Shown in pieces: positions 7,376 to 14,711 of a stretch of 62,550 nt of DNA. The stretch covers positions 1 to 62,550 of the IMG/VR virus record IMGVR_UViG_3300042402_005680; one strand, written 5' to 3'. Position numbers and translations under genes: made by a program. The stretch is from a virus. Within the stretch, counting starts at the first letter, position 1, and each line of letters starts with the position of its first letter. Below the pieces are notes generated by a model, which did not search any database, was not told the origin of the DNA, and saw only the letters and a list, made by a program, of their open reading frames with translations.

Positions 7376-7558
7376 TTACATATAAGTTCGGAGATCCACT
7401 AGAGATATTTCAAAGCGCGGGCGAACGTCAATATTCAATCCGTATACGCCAACCCAGAGAGAGAACCATAGCACAGAGTGGTATGACGCTTTTTCTCCAA
7501 GGTGCCCTACAGAGATAAATCCTTTGAGATACTCTGTAACATTAATTTCATCTTCCAT
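7376..7558 (-). CDS. Hypothetical protein, 60 aa
   Basis: Overlaps the AbrB-like gene by 11 bases. Contains aromatic residues (HSVLWFSLWVGVYGLN) that could form a beta hairpin. No family recognised. Confidence 0.45.
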   Translation of the reverse strand: MEDEINVTEYLKGFISVGHLGEKASYHSVLWFSLWVGVYGLNIDVRPRFEISLVDLRTYM

Positions 7559-7730
7559 CTTTATTCCTTACTGCACGCAATACAACTTCGTTGTTTCTCA
7601 GTTCGATCTCAATTTGCGAACCTTCCTCTAGTCCGAGTGCTTCCACAATCTCTGGCGGGATGCTCATTAGCACGTTATCATCATTGTACGGGTCGTCGAA
7701 AAAGATCTCGTCATAGGAGTAGGTTTTCAC
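7548..7730 (-). CDS. SpoVT/AbrB-like (MazE-type) DNA-binding protein, 60 aa
   Basis: The segment VLMSIPPEIVEALGLEEGSQ followed by IEIELRNNEVVLRAV is the swapped-hairpin AbrB/MazE fold: I-P-x-E, then L-G-L-x-x-G, then an E-I-x-x-x-x-x-V strand. Such proteins bind DNA as dimers and act as transition-state regulators or antitoxins. No MazF-like toxin is next to it, so a regulatory role in the phage operon is more likely than a toxin-antitoxin pair. Its start shares one base with the previous stop. Confidence 0.8.
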   Translation of the reverse strand: MKTYSYDEIFFDDPYNDDNVLMSIPPEIVEALGLEEGSQIEIELRNNEVVLRAVRNKDGR

Positions 7731-7912
7731 TAGACGCTCCTGTTAATTGTCACAATCTCGTGCTCTTCAATCGTTGTTATCACATGTCCGTAGTCACTCT
7801 CAAAGCTATGCTCTAATTCATCAATCATTTGATCGAGTTCATCAGGGTCGAGCCGATCTTCGGTTTCAAGCTTTAAGATGACGGTCATTGCGACTGTATG
7901 TTTATAACTCAT
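7730..7912 (-). CDS. Hypothetical protein, 60 aa
   Basis: Very acidic middle (EDRLDPDELDQMIDELEHSF) flanked by beta strands. Overlaps both neighbours by 1-4 bases. Family not recognised. Confidence 0.5.
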   Translation of the reverse strand: MSYKHTVAMTVILKLETEDRLDPDELDQMIDELEHSFESDYGHVITTIEEHEIVTINRSV

Positions 7913-9159
7913 TGTAATGTTCTCCTATGTTCTTCTAGTTCTTTCAGCAGCGTGCCGAGTCTCCAATTTTCGCTCATGTCTACAGGCTCTAGTGTAAAAA
8001 ACTCACTAGAGATAGCGTGCTTGATGCAGTTCCGGGTGAATGCCAGAGGATATCGAACGCCTGAAGCATTCATGCCCGTGTTGACTAAGTAGACATTACA
8101 ACGGTGCTGCTGTATTCGGTTCATCAGCAGGTTGCTATACTCGTGAATAGGACGCGGCATAAACGGCGAGCCATAGCACGGTGAGAACACCTTTTTGACT
8201 TCGCGCAATCCAGCTTCTGTGCCCGGCATTAGGCTGGTATAGCCGGTCTCGAACAGCAAGCGGATAGTCTCACCGCGCACCTGACTAATCGGAGGAAGGA
8301 TGCCCTCTGCATCCATTGCAAGAAAGAAGATGTTGTGAGGGCTTTTAAAGGCAAATGGTGTGTGCGCATACGCGTTTTCGACCATCTTCAGCGGATAGCT
8401 CAATCGAGCATTTGCCTCGTCGGGATTTTCAACTACAAGACAACCTTCGCTCCTAGCCAGTTCGACAGCATTGAAGATAGTCGGATGCGTCTCAGGTGAC
8501 AGCCCCTCGCTCTTGGCATAGCAACCGGACTCGACCATATGTATTCCATTGTCGCTCCAGTACACCTCGTCGTCGCTAATCAATTGAAAATCTGGGTCAG
8601 AGCTCAGAGTCGTCTTACCAGTTCCACTAAGACCGAACATCAGGTTGTTCTGTCCGTTATAGGTAAACGCACTACAGTGCATTGGTAAAGTGTTACGACG
8701 AGGCAGTTCGAAACCGAGGATGCCGAACACGCCCTTCTTGATTTCACCTAAGTAGGTTGTACCAGCAATCAGCATCTCTCGAGCATCAAGATGAACGTAG
8801 ATGCGTGGATGAGGAACTTCAACCTTCACACTATGAATGATTACCCAGTCTACCTGGTCGAAAGGAGCTGGGTAATCATAAGAAAGAACACTAAACATAT
8901 TACGAACAAACTGAGCATGAACGTCGCTGTCTGTCAATACTAGAAAAAGGATTCCACCGCTGTAGAAATATAGACGATGCGGGTATGCGTCTGAAATAGG
9001 AATACCCATCTTTAGACGGAGAGCAGTAAACTGCCCTTCTGTGCCGACCTTACAGTACTGCGGTCGATGAGTACAGAGCTCTCGCGTCGCCTCTCCAAAG
9101 AAGACTTTGTGTTCTGGACTACGACCAGAGGGAACGGTTGTTATGTTATAGTTAGGCAT
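7909..9159 (-). CDS. pckA: ATP-type phosphoenolpyruvate carboxykinase-like protein, short form
   Basis: 416 residues from the ATG at 9159, which has an AAGGAAC ribosome site; a GTG at 9177 is the alternative. The PckA signature elements are present in order: YLGEIKKGVFG (metal-binding Lys), LPMHCSAF (metal-binding His), P-loop GLSGTGKTTLS, and LISDDEVYW (metal-binding Asp). The ribosomal PEPCKs are about 530 residues; here roughly 110 N-terminal residues, which contribute to the substrate site, are missing or replaced. The family converts oxaloacetate and ATP to PEP, CO2 and ADP. Whether this short form keeps that activity is open. Confidence 0.85.
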   Translation of the reverse strand: MPNYNITTVPSGRSPEHKVFFGEATRELCTHRPQYCKVGTEGQFTALRLKMGIPISDAYPHRLYFYSGGILFLVLTDSDVHAQFVRNMFSVLSYDYPAPFDQVDWVIIHSVKVEVPHPRIYVHLDAREMLIAGTTYLGEIKKGVFGILGFELPRRNTLPMHCSAFTYNGQNNLMFGLSGTGKTTLSSDPDFQLISDDEVYWSDNGIHMVESGCYAKSEGLSPETHPTIFNAVELARSEGCLVVENPDEANARLSYPLKMVENAYAHTPFAFKSPHNIFFLAMDAEGILPPISQVRGETIRLLFETGYTSLMPGTEAGLREVKKVFSPCYGSPFMPRPIHEYSNLLMNRIQQHRCNVYLVNTGMNASGVRYPLAFTRNCIKHAISSEFFTLEPVDMSENWRLGTLLKELEEHRRTLQ

Positions 9160-9376
9160 TGCGATGTTCCTTCGCACGCTGTTCTAGCAGCGCAATAATT
9201 TCTTGTGCAAGAGTCCAGTTCGGAACTCCGCAGTATTCAGGAACCTTATAGCGATCTAGTGTCACTATAAGGTCCTGTAGTAGTTGGTGACGACTACGCA
9301 CGATTGTCTTGCCAACTATCGAGATACCGAATCTTTTGTTCTGTGGTCCAGCCTCGAAGATAGGAGTTATCTTCAT
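9152..9376 (-). CDS. Hypothetical protein, 74 aa
   Basis: ATG at 9376. Basic N-terminal half (IVGKTIVRSRHQLLQDLIV) and helical C terminus. Overlaps pckA by 8 bases and the previous gene by about 80 bases. No recognised motif. Confidence 0.45.
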   Translation of the reverse strand: MKITPIFEAGPQNKRFGISIVGKTIVRSRHQLLQDLIVTLDRYKVPEYCGVPNWTLAQEIIALLEQRAKEHRNA

Positions 9377-9605
9377 CAAAGAGTTGCAGGGTCTCTTCTT
9401 GTGTCATAATCCTAGAGTCTATAATTTGCTCTCCAAGGTGTTCTTGTGAGAGCTCTTTCACTTCCTCCATTGTGACTTCGTCACGGGCCCACTCCAGCAG
9501 GTCAGAGTTAGTAGCCTCAACCTCTAAATTAAGACGCCGCAGTTCTTCCACTGGAATGCAATAGCGATGCCGAAAAGTCTGAACAGTTGTAACGACTACA
9601 TACAT
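9294..9605 (-). CDS. Hypothetical protein, 103 aa
   Basis: Begins MYVVVTTVQTFRHRYCIPVE, a beta-strand start, then an acidic helical region. It abuts the metallophosphoesterase gene upstream with no gap. It overlaps the 9152-9376 gene by more than 80 bases in another frame, which is unusual even here, so one of the two starts may be wrong. Confidence 0.5.
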   Translation of the reverse strand: MYVVVTTVQTFRHRYCIPVEELRRLNLEVEATNSDLLEWARDEVTMEEVKELSQEHLGEQIIDSRIMTQEETLQLFDEDNSYLRGWTTEQKIRYLDSWQDNRA

Positions 9606-10250
9606 TTAAATCTCCAAATCTAGATAGTCAAGTTCGCCAATGCACTGAAAGAGAGTGGTTTCGGTCTGCAGTTGAGTAGTAAAATGCCAGTGCCCGAATA
9701 TCCACTGCTGAGGCTGATGTGCCTCATAAAACTTATCCAGCCAATCAGCGGTGCGATTACGATACGTAGGACCGTGCAGCTTACCACTTTTCCAAAACAT
9801 CTCATAGGAGATGCTGGCAGGGCAATCGTGCGTAATGAGAATGCGCGGCTTTGCAGACGTATAGGCGTCTAGCATAGCCTCGAATTGCTCATCACTGCAC
9901 TCTTCGTCTGGCCACCAGTCATACATAGGAGTACGACGATACCAGCCGGGCGGCGCGTTTGGATTGTCAATACTCCACGCTCCACCAATGAACATGATGT
10001 CACCCTCAATCGTCCCGTCCGCAATATAGTTTGGGGCGGCACGACATGTCGCAGGATTGTCGTGGTTGCCGCGGATGAAACGGTGCTGCGGATGACGAGA
10101 CTGCCATCCGAGAATATAGTCGTCTACTTCTTCACAGCCCGAGAAACCCAGACCATAGTCACCAATCTGGATACTCGGTCCGTCCCAGTCTTGCAGTAGA
10201 GCGCGGTAGGGAGTGTGAAGACCGTGAATATCACCAATCAAGCGTAGCAT
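9606..10250 (-). CDS. Calcineurin-like metallophosphoesterase, 214 aa
   Basis: Contains the dimetal phosphoesterase motifs: LIGDIHG (residues 4-10), IGDYGLG, RGNHDNP, ITHDCP and FGHWHF. The arrangement resembles the small phage and bacterial Ser/Thr phosphatase-like or Ap4A-hydrolase-like family. Substrate unknown. The ATG overlaps the end of a 49-aa membrane protein gene. Confidence 0.85.
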   Translation of the reverse strand: MLRLIGDIHGLHTPYRALLQDWDGPSIQIGDYGLGFSGCEEVDDYILGWQSRHPQHRFIRGNHDNPATCRAAPNYIADGTIEGDIMFIGGAWSIDNPNAPPGWYRRTPMYDWWPDEECSDEQFEAMLDAYTSAKPRILITHDCPASISYEMFWKSGKLHGPTYRNRTADWLDKFYEAHQPQQWIFGHWHFTTQLQTETTLFQCIGELDYLDLEI

Positions 10251-10380
10251 TTTGTGTACTCCAAAGGTTATAGTAGAGATATGCGTTAGCGCCGGCTAAG
10301 AAGGCTACAAGCAGGGAAGGAGATGCCAAAGCGACGGCTGCGATATGCGTAAGAAAAAGCGCTTGACAGACTATTTTCAT
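10231..10380 (-). CDS. Small membrane protein, 49 aa
   Basis: ATG at 10380 after a strong CAGGAGGTTCT ribosome site; stop inside the metallophosphoesterase start. Nearly the whole chain is hydrophobic (ALFLTHIAAVALASPSLLVA, then AFLAGANAYLYYNL), giving two short membrane helices. Function unknown. Confidence 0.6.
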   Translation of the reverse strand: MKIVCQALFLTHIAAVALASPSLLVAFLAGANAYLYYNLWSTQNATLDW

Positions 10381-10487
10381 AGAACCTCCTGTAGGGTGAG
10401 TAAAAAGCGTTGCAGCAGTTCGATAAAGGCTGGCAGAATAGCGATAGTGGCGTAGAGACTTAGAATCCAGAAACCGAGACGTATCAT
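10377..10487 (-). CDS. Single-span membrane peptide, 36 aa
   Basis: ATG at 10487 overlaps the stop of the gene upstream, and its own stop overlaps the next ATG. Sequence LGFWILSLYATIAILPAF forms one membrane helix. The tight coupling on both sides is the main support. Confidence 0.5.
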   Translation of the reverse strand: MIRLGFWILSLYATIAILPAFIELLQRFLLTLQEVL

Positions 10488-10786
10488 CTTTTTTTCAAGT
10501 AGCTCCGCACATCAAAGTTATAGTTGTCCAGTATTTGTTTGAACTCTTCTGAGTCCTCAAAACGTTCTGAATATCCAAGATAGCTTTCAACTGTTTCGAG
10601 TTGTTGAGGCTGCGGCGTCTTTTGCCGTTTTTTCTTCTTCTTTTTGTGCACTACAGGTTCTTCTTCTACTTGGGCCTCTGCCCAATGGTAGACGCCACGA
10701 GTCACTGTTGACGTAAAGCTAAAGATAGCAATCGCCGGCAACAGAATAACAAAGACAAAAACGAAGAATCCAAGTAGTATTTCCAT
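10484..10786 (-). CDS. Membrane-anchored protein with Lys-rich cytoplasmic part, 100 aa
   Basis: An N-terminal membrane helix (FFVFVFVILLPAIAIFSF) is followed by a KKKKKKRQK stretch and an acidic tail. The Lys-rich stretch suggests contact with nucleic acid or anionic lipid. It has its own promoter at 10795-10823. Family not recognised. Confidence 0.6.
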   Translation of the reverse strand: MEILLGFFVFVFVILLPAIAIFSFTSTVTRGVYHWAEAQVEEEPVVHKKKKKKRQKTPQPQQLETVESYLGYSERFEDSEEFKQILDNYNFDVRSYLKKR

Positions 10787-10794
10787 GACAACTC

Positions 10795-10823
10795 AACATA
10801 GCATAGTTTTAGCACTAGAGCAA
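10795..10823 (-). promoter_or_regulatory. Promoter for the 10786-7376 unit
   Basis: Minus strand TTGCTC, 17 bases, TATGTT, 9 bases before the start of the 10484-10786 gene. Confidence 0.6.
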
Positions 10824-10838
10824 GAAAAAAATGAAAAA

Positions 10839-10862
10839 GGCTAGAGCGTTTCCACTCTAGCC
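10839..10862 (-). terminator. Terminator after the BMP-family gene
   Basis: 8-bp stem GGCTAGAG/CTCTAGCC with T-rich sequence on its minus-strand 3' side. It shares its GGCTAGAG arm with the hairpin at 12012-12041, so the BMP gene is bracketed by two near-identical terminators. Confidence 0.8.
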
Positions 10863-10887
10863 AGTTTGTTCCCAGTAGTTTTACAAC

Positions 10888-11982
10888 TTACTGAGGAATA
10901 TCACCCTGAATACCTTCTACATAAAAGTTCATGCTTAGTAGGTCACCATCAGGAGCAGTCACACCATCCTCTAGCCAGACCGAGCCATCTTGACGGCGAA
11001 TCGGACCTGTAAAGGGATGGTAGGTACCGGCAGCAATCGCATCACGTAGAGCTTCCGCTTCTGCCTTCACATCCGCAGGCACTACGTCTGTAATAACGCC
11101 AATCTCAACCTCGCCTTCACGAATTCCAGCCCAGGTGTCTGTAGAGGTCCAAGTTCCCTCAAGTACTTCTCCTACTCGCTTAACATAGTAAGGAGCCCAG
11201 TTATCGATGATAGAAGAAATGCGAGGGCTTGGAGCATAGTCAAGCATGTCAGATGCTTGTCCAAATCCTAGTACTGCTTCTCCAGCCTTAGCAGCTTCTG
11301 CAAGTGGAGCTGTAGAATCAGTATGTGAAGCAATAATGTCTACACCTTGGTCAATGAGTGCTCTAGCTGCATCAGCTTCTTTAGCAGGGTCAAACCAAGT
11401 GAATGCCCACACTACAGACAGCTCAACGTCTGGATTTACTCGCTTTGCGTGTAGGTAGTAGGCGTTAATGCCCATAACTACTTCGGGAATTGGGAAAGAA
11501 GCAATATATCCAATCTTATTAGTTTTGGTTAGTCGACCTGCCATAGTTCCTTGTACGGCACGCCCTTCATAGAATCGAGCATTGTAGATTGCAACATTCT
11601 CATGGTCACGCTTATAGCCGGTTGCGTGCTCAAAGCGTACATCTGGAAATTGAGCCGCTACAGTATTAGTAGCATCCATATATCCGAATGAAGTGGTAAA
11701 GATAATATTACAGCCTGACAAGGCCATTTGAGTTAAAACTCGTTCGGCATCAGCTCCTTCTGGAACACTCTCCTGCCACGCAATCTCAACTCGGTCACCA
11801 TACGCCTCTTTAACAGCAAGAGCGCCTTGGTGATGTTGGTAGGACCAACCTAAGTCTCCAATCGGACCTACATACACAAAACAGGCTTTAGCCTTTTCTA
11901 GGGGTTGTGCAGCAGCTGCACTAGTAAACATACCGAGACTCATAGCAGCCGCGGCCAATAGACTATTAGACAAAAATTTCAA
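10888..11982 (-). CDS. BMP-family (PnrA/Med-like) periplasmic solute-binding protein
   Basis: 364 residues. Signal peptide about 1-24, then KACFVYVGPIGDLGWSYQHH, the BMP-family N terminus (VGPxxDxGW). Further family features: DAERVLTQMALSGCNIIFTT, YFHATGY-like FEHATGYKR, GRLTKTNKIGYIASFPIPEV and ALIDQGVDIIASHTDS. These proteins bind nucleosides or related molecules in the periplasm and feed an ABC importer. No permease or ATPase genes follow, so like PstS it would work with a host transporter. The composition is more G+C-rich and bacterial-like than its neighbours, which suggests capture from a host. It is bracketed by terminators and may be expressed by read-through from the ncRNA region. 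Confidence 0.9.
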   Translation of the reverse strand: MKFLSNSLLAAAAMSLGMFTSAAAAQPLEKAKACFVYVGPIGDLGWSYQHHQGALAVKEAYGDRVEIAWQESVPEGADAERVLTQMALSGCNIIFTTSFGYMDATNTVAAQFPDVRFEHATGYKRDHENVAIYNARFYEGRAVQGTMAGRLTKTNKIGYIASFPIPEVVMGINAYYLHAKRVNPDVELSVVWAFTWFDPAKEADAARALIDQGVDIIASHTDSTAPLAEAAKAGEAVLGFGQASDMLDYAPSPRISSIIDNWAPYYVKRVGEVLEGTWTSTDTWAGIREGEVEIGVITDVVPADVKAEAEALRDAIAAGTYHPFTGPIRRQDGSVWLEDGVTAPDGDLLSMNFYVEGIQGDIPQ

Positions 11983-12011
11983 TGTGTGCTCCTAACTTAA
12001 AATGAAAAATT

Positions 12012-12041
12012 AAAGGCTAGAACATCGCTGCTCTAGCCTTT
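12012..12041 (-). terminator. Terminator between the ncRNA block and the BMP gene
   Basis: 10-bp stem AAAGGCTAGA/TCTAGCCTTT followed on the minus strand by AATTTTTCATTTT. A second small hairpin, GCAACT-loop-AGTTGC, lies at 12042-12057. This is the probable 3' end of the large noncoding transcript. Confidence 0.75.
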
Positions 12042-12042
12042 G

Positions 12043-13645
12043 CAACTGTTTAGTTGCTATTCACACTCTGAGTTCATCCTTTTACGTTGTGCAGCGCTAC
12101 ACATGAATATAACGAGTTATCGCAGAGTGCGCCTATTGGGTCCGCCCTATACCCACCGCTACGCAGAAGGCATTTGATTTCGTCTCGAGCCGACGGACAA
12201 CATCGAGCATAGACTGTTACTGCAGAGTTGATTCTCTGTCAGAGTGTGTGCCAACAGCCTAATTTGCACACTCCTATCACCCCCTATACGGGATGAGATA
12301 CGTCATTAAAATACAACGTGGTTAACCAACTGCTAGCGTGCAGCTGCCTTCTTAGGGCACGGAGGACCGACGACTTTTATTATAGAGAGTTTGGCTCCAC
12401 AGCTATCAGACTTCTCTCTAGGGGGTTAACCCAACTGTTTCCAGTTGCTGGACATATCCCTTAATTCCAGTGACTCTAAGGCTTGCCTAAATTGCAAGGA
12501 AAGGAGGTTTTTTGCTTAGAGTATTCTACAGGATTGCGTTGTTGTTTTAATAACCAATATTAAACATTTTTAGTTGCTGCAACAATCCTAATTGACAAGT
12601 GAAACCGGGGTATTGCGTATCTCTAGCTGCGGCGCCACACTAGAGAACTTTTGGCTTGTGCTTTCGTTACCTACTCACTTTCCCCACGCCAAGCACGCTA
12701 ACGACTTCACTAAAACTGTAGACAGGCTCTAAATGGGGTGTCTCCCTTGGTCTAAACCGTAAAGAGCTGTGAACGTCCTGTCTACAGATTAAGTGAAGTT
12801 GCCAGTTACTTCCTTCTGGCAGTATCTCTTTCGTGGATACAGGTTAGTGGGTTGGACGAGTGTTTACGGACATATTTTAAGGCTGTCTCACCTATCTCCC
12901 TACACAATCACACTAGTTGGGCAGGGTAGCGTAACTAGAACCCATCTCTGTTACGCATATTGCGCTACTCTTAAGTGCAGGATTCACACCTGCGTGGCCC
13001 CGTCTACCAGGGCATCTTAGTTTGTTTGTGCCTTGCACTTCTAGATCAACTTAAGGTAGTCACGGAGAGGTGTTTTGCTACGCGGGCACAACCTCAACAA
13101 AGCCTGCAGCAGTTGACGTTAAAACGAGTAATACCCCCGCATTAAGACAACTGTAACCTACGGAACACCAAGAACGGTCATCTCTTGCTTTAACGGCTCC
13201 ATACACCGCACAGTCATTAAATCCCTCGTACGTCAGACTGCGAATTGAGTACGAAGAAGTAGAGACACTGCTCAGACAGCTTCTACATATTTATCACCTA
13301 GCCCACACTCGGTTTCCCGCAAGGTCTAAGGCTGAGAAAAGCTAGCATCCGCACGCATAGATGCTACGACTACCATTTAGCGAGGTCTCAGTTTCACTGG
13401 AATCTATACACAGACGCAATTGCTTGCCGACGGGTTACTCCGAAGAAACCTATTGAACACTAGGTAGTTAAATACGGCAGATTGTTCAGGGCACAATCTG
13501 CAAGGCCCAACTTACTACCTCCCCGCAGGGTAGAGTTCAGTATATCAACTAGAAGAACTGAGTCCTCCTAGTGACGAGCGAACAGTGAAATAACCGTCTT
13601 AGACTTACAGCCTACGACCTGGGCTAGTCCGCTGTTTCGCTCTGT
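12043..13645 (-). ncRNA. Candidate giant structured noncoding RNA (GOLLD/ROOL-like setting), about 1.6 kb
   Basis: No convincing coding frame occurs on either strand, yet the DNA is dense in inverted repeats. A promoter (13653-13681) ends just before it and a terminator (12012-12041) closes it. Examples: a 5' stem GAGCGAA-ACAG with CTGTTCGCTC near 13640/13570; a perfect 9-bp hairpin at 13477-13501; and a nested long stem joining 12704-12711 with 12792-12799 and 12716-12726 with 12777-12787 (11 bp). Giant ornate phage RNAs such as GOLLD and ROOL lie next to tRNA genes as here, but I cannot confirm membership in a known family. It may be two RNAs. Confidence 0.7.
12531..12588 (-). ncRNA. Small-RNA family member A (inside the large noncoding block)
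   Basis: 58 bases closed by GGATTGT/GCAATCC (7 pairs, one wobble). Next to the stem comes TGCAGCAACTAA, the conserved strand shared with members B (25182-25247) and C (25418-25478). An internal hairpin GTTTAATA/TATTAAAAC follows. 21 bases here (12570-12590) match member B at 20 positions although the loci are 12.6 kb apart. Confidence 0.55.
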
Positions 13646-13652
13646 ATAATTT

Positions 13653-13681
13653 AATATACGCAATTTTTAAGGAACAAGCAA
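13653..13681 (-). promoter_or_regulatory. Promoter for the giant noncoding RNA
   Basis: Minus strand TTGCTT, 17 bases, TATATT, the recurrent class. Transcription would begin about 13645 and enter the structured block. Confidence 0.75.
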
Positions 13682-13835
13682 GCGTAAAATGGATTGGAGG
13701 GAGCACGTAGCAAGGATAAAAACTGCAATCAATTACTCGAGATACTCAATTGCAAGAGTCTTCATCCACCCATCTTCCTACATCGCGTAGGCTGTGTTAC
13801 TAGTTGCGCGACTAGTTATTACACCACTCCAAACT
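13682..13835 (-). other. Noncoding spacer with hairpins between tRNA-fMet and the giant RNA promoter
   Basis: No supported gene. Contains the hairpin ACTAGT-6-ACTAGT at 13799-13816 flanked by GTGT/ACAC, and a TTGCAATT...AATTGATTGCA stem. Probably the 3' part of the transcript from 14311-14339. Confidence 0.4.
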
Positions 13836-13912
13836 TGGTTGCGGAAGGGGAGGACTCGAACCTCCGATCTTCTGGTTATGAGCCAGACGAGATGCCGCTT
13901 CTCTACCCCGCA
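13836..13912 (-). tRNA. tRNA-fMet-like (CAT)
   Basis: Cloverleaf with anticodon loop CTCATAA and CCA encoded. TGCGGGGTAGAGAAGCGGCA at the 5' end and CTCGTCTGG before the anticodon resemble initiator tRNAs. It lies isolated from the tRNA cluster, inside the noncoding region. Confidence 0.85.
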
Positions 13913-13916
13913 AAAG

Positions 13917-14305
13917 TTCTACTCTCAGCTGCACTGCATCTACTATTAAGCCCGATACGCTGGCGCACTTAGTGCAGGTGAGAGTAGAAGCGGGAGATGG
14001 CCTCTAGGCCTAGGACCATCTCCCATGTGACTACAACTGGTAAGGTTGCTTTTTATAGACTTAATCACTCAGTCCCGCGAGAGTCAAACCACCCGCTCGG
14101 TTCTGTTGACATACTCTACAACAGCATAGAGTCACCTTGTTACTCTTGGTGCCAGAGATGTGATGAATTAGTAGCTACCAGGAACCATTCATCATATTTC
14201 GCATCAATACGCAGCCCCCAACCCGCCCGTATCGTGACCGCTCCATTTTCCGCCCAAACCGTCGAAACGGGCTAAACGTCTAACATGCGGCCTTCCTTAT
14301 TTCTG
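13917..14305 (-). ncRNA. Second candidate structured ncRNA, about 390 nt
   Basis: Starts right after the promoter at 14311-14339. Contains GCCC-GTTTCGACGGTTT-GGGC near its 5' end, the strong stem at 13992-14024, and a long 3' stem pairing CTACTCTCA-GC-TGCAC with GTGCA-GG-TGAGAGTAG (about 13920-13990). Open frames here are short and unlike proteins. The tRNA-fMet follows by a few bases, so it may be co-transcribed and released by processing. Confidence 0.55.
13992..14024 (-). terminator. Strong hairpin, terminator-like or structural
   Basis: 9-bp perfect stem GGGAGATGG/CCATCTCCC with a CTCTAGGCCTAGGA interior that can extend it. No clear T tract follows on the minus strand, so it may be an internal stem of the ncRNA. 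Confidence 0.4.
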
Positions 14306-14310
14306 TATTT

Positions 14311-14339
14311 AATATAACTCAAAAAATAGCAAGGGGCAA
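14311..14339 (-). promoter_or_regulatory. Promoter for the second noncoding RNA
   Basis: Minus strand TTGCCC, 17 bases, TATATT. No ribosome site or start codon follows. Confidence 0.75.
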
Positions 14340-14356
14340 GTGTAAAATTACTACAA

Positions 14357-14650
14357 TTACAGTATTACCCCCGCACGCATCGCATCTACTAGTCTCTGCG
14401 TTGCTGCCTCCGAAAGAACTCCGTTCTTCCATCGACAAGCCTTCCAACCGCGCGACCGAGTCCAGATAGCAAAGGCTCGACCACGAAGATAAGGAATAGC
14501 CTCTTCCTTAGTATAGAGGTCATAGTCGTATGGCAGATTCTTCATGGCACTAGCATATCCGCGCTGAAACGCCTCAACACGAGATAGACTTTGCGCAAGC
14601 CTTAGTGGTGATACAAAAACTCCGCCAGTATTGTGCTTACGTTCAATCAT
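14357..14650 (-). CDS. Hypothetical protein, 97 aa
   Basis: Ribosome site AGAGGAGACAAGC and promoter 14675-14703 directly upstream. Basic protein with aromatic patches (YLRGRAFAIWTRSRGWKA). Fits a small DNA- or RNA-binding protein, but the family is not recognised. Confidence 0.6.
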   Translation of the reverse strand: MIERKHNTGGVFVSPLRLAQSLSRVEAFQRGYASAMKNLPYDYDLYTKEEAIPYLRGRAFAIWTRSRGWKACRWKNGVLSEAATQRLVDAMRAGVIL

Positions 14651-14674
14651 GCTTGTCTCCTCTATCTATATTTT

Positions 14675-14703
14675 ATATTAGCGTATTTTTAGGAAACAAG
14701 CAA
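14675..14703 (-). promoter_or_regulatory. Promoter for the 14650 gene
   Basis: Minus strand TTGCTT, 17 bases, TAATAT. Its -35 and spacer (GTTTCCTAAAAATACGC) closely resemble those of the giant-RNA promoter at 13653. Confidence 0.75.
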
Positions 14704-14711
14704 GAACATTT

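Noticed and set aside
7548-7912. MazE/MazF toxin-antitoxin pair
   Set aside because: The AbrB-like protein has no MazF-like or PIN-like neighbour; the flanking 60-aa proteins show no toxin features.
12425-12455. Fourth copy of the small-RNA motif (GGATATGTCCAGCAACTG on the minus strand)
   Set aside because: It matches the 5' strand loosely but has no complementary 7-base closing strand, and its GCAACTG is used in a local GAAA tetraloop hairpin.
12793-13020. 75-codon plus-strand frame in the noncoding block
   Set aside because: No ribosome site, unlikely composition, and opposite to the promoter and terminator pair; the DNA is better explained by RNA stems.
12043-13645. Possible fragmented rRNA
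   Set aside because: Looked for conserved 16S and 23S segments on both strands (decoding site, peptidyl transferase loop, anti-Shine-Dalgarno) and found none.
13694-14275. Two 92-codon plus-strand frames
   Set aside because: One reads through the tRNA-fMet on the opposite strand and the other through inverted repeats; neither has a ribosome site or protein-like pattern.
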